Part shown: positions 56,101 to 64,000 of the stretch, one piece after another
Numbering within the stretch: position 1 is the stretch's first letter
Layout: every line of letters begins with the position of its first letter
NCBI RefSeq assembly: GCF_027475565.1
Contig: NC_069389.1
Coordinates: forward strand, 23,609,047 to 23,673,046
Length of the DNA: 64,000 bases
Reading direction: 5' to 3'
DNA from: Acinonyx jubatus
Lineage: Eukaryota; Chordata; Mammalia; Carnivora; Felidae
Notes under the pieces: generated by a model
Databases searched by the model: none
What the model was told of the DNA's origin: nothing
What the model saw: only the letters and a program-made list of their open reading frames with translations
Position numbers and translations under genes: made by a program

Positions 56101-56309
56101 TTGACACCTGAGCAAAATGCAAATGTGGACTGGTCTCAGCTAGTGTGGGCCAATGACATATGAGAAAATCCTTGCCCAGATGTTCCTGGAAGGAACATTT
56201 CTCAGTCAATCTGTCTCTCTCTGTCTCTCTTTTTCTCATCTGATAGGTATGAACATGGAACTACCTTACCTTAGTGACTGCTAGCAGCTATTCTGCCATC
56301 AGTTTAAAA

Positions 56310-56342
<33 letters not shown>
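56310..56342. repeat. (CA)n microsatellite
   Basis: About 15-16 CA units followed by 'cgcatgcacacatg'. Confidence 0.93.
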
Positions 56343-56344
<2 letters not shown>

Positions 56345-56454
56345 TGCACACATGAACACATGCACATAAACAGTCCTAGAGCTCTGCTGTTTTCTGTACT
56401 AAATCCACTCAACTTCTATACTTTCAGTTATGTGGGCCAATATAAATTTTTTTA

Positions 56455-57555
56455 TGCAAACCAAAACCACAATAAGATATCACCTCATACCTATCAGAAT
56501 GGCTATTATCAAAAAGACAAGAAATAATAAGTGTTGGTGAAGATGTGGAGAAAAGGAAACCCTTATGCACTATTATGGGAAAGTAAATTGGTGCAGCCAC
56601 TATGGAAAACAGCAGAGTTTCCTTAAAAACTTGAAAATAGTACTACCATGTGACTCTGCAATTCCACTCCTGGGTATTTATTAAAAGAAAATTAAAACAC
56701 TGACTTGACAAAATTATCTGCAACCCTATGCTCATTGCAGTATTATTTATAATAGCTGAGATATGGAAATAACCTATGTTTATTGATGGATGAATAAAGA
56801 AATTGTAATACACACACTCACCCACCCTCCCCTCACCACACACACACAATGGAATATTATTCAGCCATAAAAAATATGAGAGGCACCTGGCTTAACACTC
56901 AGTCCATTAAGCGTCCCATTGTTGGTCTTGGCTCAGGTCATGATCTTCATGAGACTGAGTCCCAAAATGGGCTCTGCACTGACAACATGGAGCCTGCTTT
57001 GGACTCTCTCTCCTCTCTCTCTGCCTCTCCCCAGCTCATGCTCTCTTTCTCTCTCTCAAAATAAATAAATACACTTCAAAAAATGTATTAAATCCTGCTA
57101 CTGCAACAACATGGATGGACCTTGAGGGCATTATGCTAAGCAAAGTAAGTCAGAAAGAGAAAGACTTATGATCTCACTTATGTGTGGAATAAAAAAAAAG
57201 CAAGCTCATAGATACAAAGAACAGACTGATGGTTGCCAGAAGCAAGGGGTGGGAGTGGGTGAAATGGGTAAAAGTGGTTAAAAGATACAAAGTTCCACTT
57301 ATAAAATAAATAAGATGTAATATACAGCATGTTGGCTATAGGTAATAATACTGTAATGCACACTTGAAAGCTGCTTAGAGAGTAAATCCTAAATGTTCCC
57401 ATCACAAGAAAAAAATTTGTAACTACACATGGTGACTGATATTAACTAGACTTATTTTGGTAATCATGTCACAATATATACAAACATCAAGTCATTACAC
57501 TGTATACCTGAAACTAATATGATCTTTTATGTCAACTATGTCTCAATTAAAAAAA
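56455..57555 (+). mobile_element. L1MA-type copy, 5'-truncated, hosting a SINE
   Basis: ORF2 C-terminal text from 'aagatatcacctcatacc' to 'cagccataaaaaa' (56868-56876) and, after a SINE, from 'atcctgctactgcaac' to a 3' UTR with 'ttgtaactacacatggtg', 'ctgtatacctgaaactaat' and 'atgtctcaatt' plus A-tail. Frame broken throughout. A C/CA-rich microsatellite lies at 56808-56848. Confidence 0.88.
56880..57076 (+). mobile_element. tRNA-Lys SINE nested in L1
   Basis: 'gaggcacctggcttaacac', 'gtcttggctcaggtcatg', 'ggagcctgctttggactc', CT-rich run and 'aaaataaataaatac' tail. It splits the L1 between 'ccataaaaaa' and 'atcctgctactgc'. The duplicated site is A-rich (aaaaaat), so the TSD is only approximate. 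Confidence 0.9.
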
Positions 57556-58199
57556 AAAACATTATAGCCTTTATATTAATATCTTTTTTACTGTGCCATG
57601 AATTTCATCATGATACCTTTTAGATATCCGTGTGAAGCTGCTGGGAAAACTATTGGGCAGAGGAGAGAGCAAAGTTTAGAAAGTGCTCTGGGAAGATACA
57701 TAAATTTAGGAATCATCTGTGTATAGATGGCATTTAACGTCAGGAGTTCAGATGAGATGACCTAAGATGTGAGGGCAGAAAGGAATTAGAAGACGTCCAT
57801 GGACTGCATCTTCCAGAGTAAAATAAGGCAATCTGGAAACCCCATCACAAAAAGTGACATCATCATTAGTTGAGTTGAGTTAACCTCTGGGTCCTCCCCA
57901 TAACAGATACATTTTCAAATTTACTCTGAATGTAATCAGAGCATAATCTTCTCTCCCTGACTGCCAATCATAGGGGTGAAATTACTGGACAGATATTGAT
58001 TTAGTCCTTACTATGTGCCAGGTCTTTAAGAAGTTCATAGGACCTTTGACAACGCCAGGGATAGCAACAGACTAAAAGAACCCTATACTTAAAGAGTGCT
58101 GACATTTCTAAAGGAGCAAGGCGGAGGAGAAGAGGACAGACAGAAAGCAGTGTGGGGAGACAGATAAATGCATTAAACTGCTGAGTAGCCATCAGTTGT
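57556..58199. other. Unassigned sequence, possible old repeat
   Basis: The part 57655-57850 ('catctgtgtatagatggcat', 'gatgagatgacctaagatg') reads like a widespread ancient mammalian repeat whose name I cannot give. 'ttagtccttactatgtgcc' at about 58001-58019 resembles the MIR 'cctactatgtgcc' box. Neither is firm. Confidence 0.35.
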
Positions 58200-59652
58200 C
58201 TATCCTTCTGGGGGTGCCCAGGGCCTACTAATGAGGAATTAATTAATGATGCTTTAAAAATTCTCGACAGTAAATGTGGGTTTTTTTGGTATTTATAATA
58301 AAATATATAAAAGAGGACTTTTAAAAGTCTGCTTTATCATGTAAGAAATTTGAAATAGGATTTAAAAAATAACATTCTCTTACGTGGCATTTAAATCTTC
58401 TGTTGCTGCCCACCTTTTTAAAGAAGCAAAATGGCATTTCAGAGAGGCAACTGAAGCTAGAAAGCAAAGGATCACAAAACAGGTTAGCAACAGCTAGAGT
58501 TCATGATTATTTTTCTAAAAATAGCTACTTGTATTTTAGAAATACACAAAGGGTAATTTAAGAGGCTTTTTTTAAATAATAAAATATATGTCAAGCCCAC
58601 ATTGCAAACCAGATTTAAACTCAGTGAAATGATCTTTCATACATTATACAGTGGCAATTACCATGTAAATAGATTTTAAATAAAGTGATGTATTATTTAA
58701 AACCTCGGTGTTATATAAAGCAAGCATGGGGAAATGCTTGATGTCTATTTTATTTTCAAATCAGCAACCCCTTTCCACACAGAAAAAGGGCAACGATTGC
58801 ACTAGATAATTTTAATTATATTTCTCATAATAAAGTGCTGTAGCCCCTATGATTATATATTTCCCCAACATTTGTGGGAAACATTATAATATCCCCTATA
58901 TAATCATAAGTCTGACATTTTTTTCCACATCAAGGCATTCTCCTTTCAGAAAATTTTAAATGAGAACTCCTAGAGAATACATTTAATTCAGACTATTATA
59001 AATGACCTAAAATAATAAAAATCATGATGAATGGGAGTCAGAATTTCCTCCCAGATTAGGGAAATTTTTCAAGGTGTCCTTGCAGGAGCAGGTTGGAAGG
59101 AAAGAGAGGATGGGAAGAGAAAGGATTTCAGAAGGATTACACGGGCCCTACAGAGGAGACTGGATTTGAGAGACCCAAGGCCAGAGCCAGAGCTGGCTGA
59201 CCACTAGGCCTCCTGTCAAATGGATGCCATTCACACTAGCATCTAAGGGTCACACGGGAGTTGAGTAAGTGACCACCAGTTAAGCCAATAAACCTTCAGG
59301 CTCACCTGGTGTCTATTTGAGTAGGAAGCATAGGGATTTTCTTCTCTTCCTGTGACTCTTAATCTGCTTACCTGACTCTGGGCTCGTTGCCCACGTGCCT
59401 TACCGATTTAGGCCATGACCACAAATGGAAGGTGATGGAAAGTGGGGACGAATGCGTTCCTGAGCACCCACTGAGTTGCTAGTGATGTAGAAGGGAGGAT
59501 TCCCACACTTTACCCGAGGATATTCAGCTTGAGATTCACCTCTTCCACACACTTCCACTCCCTAAAGAGTCAGAGACAAGGAAAAAACACATAAACATAA
59601 ACACATTCCGGAACATATATTTCTCAACTCAATGATCTAGTCCCTTTTAAGC

Positions 59653-59654
<2 letters not shown>
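58200..59654. other. Repeat-free interval, 1.45 kb
   Basis: No recognisable SINE, LINE, LTR or DNA element. The left half is AT-rich with several TAATTA-like homeodomain-type motifs; the right half (59040-59560) is closer to average composition. It contains the inverted repeat at 58848-58908. Candidate conserved non-coding sequence by exclusion only. Confidence 0.45.
58848..58908. repeat. Interrupted inverted repeat (hairpin-capable)
   Basis: Outer arms tatgattatata (58848-58859) and tatataatcata (58897-58908) are perfectly complementary over 12 bp. An inner pair, tttccc (58860-58865) and gggaaa (58876-58881), extends the left arm without a gap; on the right a 15-nt bulge separates the arms. 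The resulting 18-bp stem with a 10-nt loop could be a relic of a small DNA transposon, a structured RNA or chance. Confidence 0.7.
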
Positions 59655-59699
<45 letters not shown>

Positions 59700-59701
59700 A
59701 A
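59655..59701. repeat. (AAAT)n microsatellite
   Basis: About 11 AAAT (taaa) units, not attached to a recognisable SINE tail, although an 'aagctaaataaa' start makes a lost retroposon tail possible. Confidence 0.95.
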
Positions 59702-60584
59702 TAGGCACTCCGCTTACTATTTGGAAAATGCAAATATAACTCTAAGAAGTACTCAGTTAATATTTATCATCTAATAACCCCTGCCTTCTCCGTGTCTCTT
59801 TCTTCTCCTATTCATCTTTGCAATTTTCAACTGGATTCCGTTTTTGTTCCCAGCAGTACCCTCCTATCCACTTCATATCAGATTACTTTAAGGGCCCACT
59901 ACCCATTTCCCTGACATCAAATGCCCTTTTACTCAACAAACATTTCTGGGCTCCTGCTCTGGAGATCCTGCAGCAAAGAACACGCAGCAGGAAGGACTCT
60001 GTTCCTATAGTTGGTCACAATTCTCATCCTTGCAAACATGACCGTAGTTTTCATCCAGCTTCCTTACATCACTTTTCCACTTAGTTTAACTCTATAGTGC
60101 TTCTTAAAGCAAATGTAAACACTTCATCCTTGAAAATCAAACAGTCATGGGCTTATTCATTCTTATCTCCAAACGCTAAACTCCAGACTGTTCACTAAGC
60201 AAACTGTAATTTGGTTGAAAGTGCCGGGCATTGGTATGGATTCTCATTCTTGCTCTGGACACAGGACTAAGCTTCGCTGAGATACAGTATCCCAGATTCT
60301 AAAACTCGAGGCAATAGTTCATTCACAAGATTCTTGAAAGACTGCAATACCATGATGTCAATGAAATTATTTTGTGAACTACAAAAACCCTTATCAAGAG
60401 ATGTTATTATGTTAAATTACCTTTCACCCTAGGTGTTCCCTAACACCGACTTCAACTATTTTGGAACCATGATTGCCTGTTCTTTTCTTCCCACAAAATC
60501 TAATGTAATCTAGTATAAGTCTAATAACAACTTCAAAATTAATTTCAAGTACTATTCCCTCAGCATTCACAATAACAATAATAG
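59702..60584. other. Unassigned sequence
   Basis: No repeat recognised. An 88-codon plus-strand open stretch at 59818-60084 has no recognisable motif. Confidence 0.4.
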
Positions 60585-61010
60585 ATAACCCTTACTGAAA
60601 GTTTACTATGTACCATAAATAAAGGATTTCTTTTTTTTAATTTTTGTTAATGTTTATTTATTTTTGAGAGAGACACAGTGTGAGCAGGGGAGGAGCAGAG
60701 AGAGGGAGGCACTGAATCCGAAGCAGGCTCCAGGCTCCAAACAGTCAGCACAGAGCCCGATGCGGGACTCAAACCCATAAACCATGAGATCGTGGCCTGA
60801 GACAAAGTCCAACGCTTAACCGACTGAGCCACACAGACACCCCAAGCATTTCTAACACACTAACTTATTTCATCTTTTCAACAAGAGGTCATAAATACTG
60901 TTAGAATTCTCATTTTACATGAACAGAGTGAACATTATGTGACCTGAGGAACTAGACCACAGTAGCACAACTAATATACAACAGACTCAGGAGTCAGGTA
61001 TGCATAGGTC
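60585..61010 (+). repeat. MIR SINE split by a younger SINE
   Basis: Left piece 60585-60631 ('gataacccttactgaaag', 'tttactatgtaccata') and right piece 60844-61010 ('aacttatttcatcttttcaa', 'aagaggtcataaatactgtt', 'ctcattttacatgaacag', 'gactcaggagtcagg') are consecutive parts of one MIRb. The interior is the SINE at 60632-60843. Confidence 0.75.
60632..60843 (-). mobile_element. Feliform SINE nested in MIR
   Basis: Minus strand: 'gttaatgtttatttattttt', 'gaagcaggctccaggctcc', 'gtcagcacagagcccgatg', 'gagatcgtggcctgag', ending 'gagccacacagacacccc'. TSD aaggatttct at 60622-60631 and aagcatttct at 60844-60853, one mismatch. Confidence 0.93.
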
Positions 61011-61338
61011 TCCCTGGTTGAAGAGTGCATGATCATACCTGTACATGGTACTTCACTTCTAAGGCTTTCTATTAAGTCTCTTTCTCACCTTCTGCTTCAC
61101 ATTATGTTTTCCCACTTCTGGATTTCTGTAGCAATGAGTTTTTATTCAATGCTTCACTTTGCAAAGCTTCTACATAGTGAGCTTGATTTCCCCATAATGG
61201 TTAACATCTCCTAAAGGAAAGGCGCTATGGATTCTCCTTCAGTGATGCTTTGTTCCACAGTTCATGTACTTCCCTTCATGAAAAGCAAAAAATTAATAAA
61301 CAGACCTTGACTTTGAGACAAGAGAAAAGAAAAATAGT
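61011..61338. other. Unassigned sequence
   Basis: No repeat or gene recognised. Confidence 0.4.
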
Positions 61339-61490
61339 GGGGGCACCTGGGTGCCTCAGTCGGTTAAGAGTCCGACTCTTGATTTCAGCTTGGGTCATGA
61401 TCTCATAGCTTGTGGGTTTGAGTCTCTCTGCTTCTCCCCCACTTGTGCTCTCTCTCTCTCTCAAAATAAATTAATAATAAACTTAAAAAA
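61339..61490 (+). mobile_element. tRNA-Lys SINE with internal deletion
   Basis: Head 'gggggcacctgggtgcctc', 'gactcttgatttcagcttgg', 'tgtgggtttgagtc' and then directly 'tctctgcttctcccc', so about 55-60 bp of the body between the B box and the CT-rich stretch is missing. A-rich tail to about 61490. Confidence 0.88.
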
Positions 61491-62179
61491 GAGAGATAAT
61501 GTATACCATAAAGAATACGTAAATAGCAGCACCTAATTACAATAAAGAATACTGAAATAGCAACACTTAATAATGAAATTATTTAAAAATTAGAGTCTGA
61601 GGGCTTTTCATTTTATTCTTCTTTAATCACCCAAATCTCCACAAAAATACATGTTTTTTTCCCTGTCTAGCATGTGTAAGCAGTATATCTCTTGAGTGAG
61701 TGGGCAGTGGCCCACTTAATGCTAAAATTCTTTTTGGTGACCTGTTAAAGAGACTTGGTGAGAGATTGTGTTTAGTATGTTAACGAAGTTGTAACCTGTC
61801 ATGTTATTTAAATGCCTGATTTTGTAAGGTGTGTTAATGTGTGTGCTTGTGTGTGTGGGACAACAAACTGTGTGGAGCTGTTTAAATTGAGTTAGTTATC
61901 GCTGAAGAAGGGGTGACTAGTGCCCTCAAGGAAAAGCAGGGAAATAGTTTTTTGATTTTTCATGAGGCCTGGGAGATTTAGAAGAAACAGCTGTTTGTTT
62001 GAATTGAACATTAAGCTCATAAAAAGGAAATTCCGCATAGTACATTTATTTCTAAATCTTCATGTACACACAGTTATTGAGACATAAACATACTTATAGC
62101 AATGGATTATCTTCTTAATTAAAAGATGTGTGCAATGTAACCAAGCTAATTAATGAAAGAAAACACCGAATTTCACATA
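61491..62179. other. Unassigned, repeat-free sequence
   Basis: No repeat or gene recognised; only a short GT-rich patch near 61830-61858. Confidence 0.45.
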
Positions 62180-62325
62180 TTTTAACCTTTCTCCGAGTGT
62201 CAATTTTCTCAACTTTAAAAAGCAGATGTTAAACCACACCACACAAGACTTTCACAAGAATTCCATGAGATAAGAAAACAGTGACTGGCATGTATTGGGC
62301 ATTCAATAAGTGCTGATTCCTTGGT
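62180..62325 (+). repeat. MIR SINE, 3' half
   Basis: 'aacctttctccgagtgtca', 'attttctcaactttaaaa', 'cacaagaattccatgagat', 'gtgactggcatgtattggg' and 'cattcaataagtgctgatt' align in order with the MIR core and tail. Confidence 0.75.
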
Positions 62326-64000
62326 TTCCCCCAACCAAAAAAAATGTTTATAAATCTCTCACACTGAAACAAAAAAAATCATGGTGAAAATTGTAAATAA
62401 ACAATTACTCCCCCCTTAGGAAAACAAAGAATAAGGAAACAAGTTGATAAACTTGCGCATGACCTTCAACAGTAATTTTCCATGCAAACACAACTATACT
62501 TAAAAATCTAGAAGTCACTAATGATGTCTCTAGGAAACAGCTGAGAACAATAGTATTTAAAAGGAGCAGAACCAAGGGAACAACCTGTAAGACGATATCC
62601 TTAGAGGTAGAAGATAGGTACTTAGCTCATTTGACTTGATTCCTTCTCCTTTGTTCCACCATGGAATATGAGGAATAAATACCAGGAACTGGGCCTCAGA
62701 ATTAAAATACATACTTAAAAATCAATGTACATAATTATTACAAATGCCACTTTGTGATAACTTTTACCTATCAAATTTTCTTACTTCCTAGGCTGTGATT
62801 AAGAAAGTGAGGCATTAATTAATAATTAGGCAAAATACCTTTTTAGTGAATACTTCCCTTCATTAATAATCACCCTAAGCACTGTGAGGCATAGTGAAGT
62901 ATAAGCCAGAGCTTAATATAGGGAAATAAACCCAACAAAATTCCATCCAAACCAACACACATGCAAGGAGACAGTGATAAAATATTCCATGAGACATCCA
63001 AAGACAAACCAAAACATTGCCTTTGCCCTCAAGAAGTACCTGCCCCTATAATGAATTATATGAATGCTATTTAGCATAGGTTGTAAGTGCTATAGATTTT
63101 GAAAAGAGAAAGCTATCACTGAGCCCAAATGGGATTTTGTCATATTTCATTAAGCAAATGGGAATTTAGTTTTATTTTAAAAGATGGTAGCATTTGAATG
63201 GATGAAGTAGATAGGGCATGGTAATGGGTTAGTTACCATGGGAAAGTGAAGAAGAAAATAAATCTCATGGAAACTTCATAATTGCTGACAACTCTTTACA
63301 GAAAGATTTGGTGGAAATGTTTAGTGATTTGATAAAAAAGTGTGAACCATCAGATGTTTTGTTTTATTTTGTCTTGTTTTCTAGCAGCCAGATCCCATCA
63401 GCCAAAGAGTAGTAACTGTCCATCATTGCCATGATCACCTGCATTCAGACACATCTAAGTATCCATAAAAGAAAACTACCTACGTGAGCCAATATCTGAC
63501 TCCAGAGACGACTCCTCATCAGAGGACTTATCACTTTAATCTTTCAGAATTCATCTTGAAAGACTTCATCTTTCAGAATACACCAACTAAGATGCACCAT
63601 ATGATTTTAGGACATAGTTAATTTTCAAGGTTGCAGAAAAGAAAGGTGGCTTTATGTTTGATTATATCCATATATTCTGACCTTCATCTCTGCACAACCC
63701 TTTAAAGAGAAATATTTTGTGTTTATAGTAAAACACAGTGTAGATTTTAAATGAGCAGAAATGTGAATTATCTTCCTATTTACTCTTAATTATATTTTTA
63801 AACAGGGCAAGTGCTTGGCAAACCTTTCATTAGTGAATACAATAAAAGACTTAGATAAAAAGAACCTGACAATATAATTATGAACTCAAATTTCTTGTAG
63901 ACATTTTTAACGTAGGTCATGTAAGAGGTCATCAAAAGATCTGTCAAAAAAAAAGATAGTCATGTGGAAATAAACAAAGACCACTCAGATGAGAACAAGC
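62326..64000. other. Unassigned, repeat-free sequence
   Basis: No transposon recognised in the last 1.7 kb. It contains a strong splice-acceptor-like sequence and a downstream AATAAA, described separately. Confidence 0.45.
63385..63860 (+). other. Terminal-exon-like block (candidate only)
   Basis: A long pyrimidine-rich run ends in 'gtcttgttttctag' at 63384, a near-ideal 3' splice site. The sequence that follows is open for 27 codons in its first frame (beginning QPDPISQRVVTVHH) and then meets TAA. AATAAA lies at 63841-63846. That layout fits a last exon with a short coding end and a 3' UTR, or a non-coding RNA exon, but such combinations also arise by chance and I recognise no gene. Confidence 0.25.

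Noticed and set aside
8225..61490. tRNA-Lys-like A and B boxes at many sites
   Set aside because: All belong to SINE heads; none has an acceptor stem and anticodon arm of a functional tRNA gene.

Overview
The window is mammalian nuclear DNA, almost certainly from a cat-like carnivore (Feliformia). The evidence is at least 17 tRNA-Lys-derived SINEs of the carnivore type with the long feliform body (the segment 'gctgacagctc' followed by 'gagcctggagcctgctt', then a CT-rich stretch and an A-rich tail), together with carnivore L1 elements. The base composition is AT-rich and there is no CpG island. I recognise no complete protein-coding gene, rRNA or functional tRNA gene. It reads as an intergenic or large-intron region built almost entirely of layered transposons plus unassigned, apparently single-copy sequence.

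Layout. 1-6.6 kb: old L2, MER5 and MIR-like remnants in mostly unassigned sequence, with an 83-bp L1 insertion at 3.26 kb. 6.6-9.5 kb: a 5'-truncated L1, a SINE, an old L1M fragment, and a second L1 carrying a nested SINE. 10.3-13.3 kb: three MaLR-type LTRs, a MIR and two SINEs. 14.3-16.1 kb: an L1 with a SINE nested in its A-tail. 17.1-19.9 kb: several old L1M fragments and a (GT)n/(GA)n tract. 20.6, 26.8 and 36 kb: three copies of an unassigned LTR-like repeat. 23.1-25.2 kb: a 1.7-kb L1 that still has a 364-codon ORF2 fragment. 27.7-30.3 kb: an L1 that has both its true ends but lacks ORF1 and most of ORF2. 30.3-32.9 kb: unassigned sequence with one exon-like minus-strand ORF. 33.7-38.5 kb: MER20, L1M, SINEs and an ERV solo LTR. 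39.3-41.7 kb: an unusually long ancient L2 interrupted by a MER5-like element, a MIR and a minus-strand insert. 43-47.7 kb: three L1s, one of them inside an MLT1 LTR. 47.8-50.4 kb: two very old L1 ORF2 fragments in opposite orientations. 53.6-57.6 kb: more L1M, one copy with a nested SINE. 58-64 kb: mostly repeat-poor sequence with MIRs and two SINEs.

Nothing here forms an operon or pathway. The 'genes' are broken retrotransposon reading frames. The most informative material is structural: insertion layers dated by target-site duplications (TSDs), one internally deleted L1, the repeated growth of microsatellites at a single homologous position inside different L1 copies, and two weak exon candidates. 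Repeat family names come from recognising consensus sequence, not from a database search. Element boundaries are usually good to about 10 bp where a TSD is given and to about 30 bp elsewhere.
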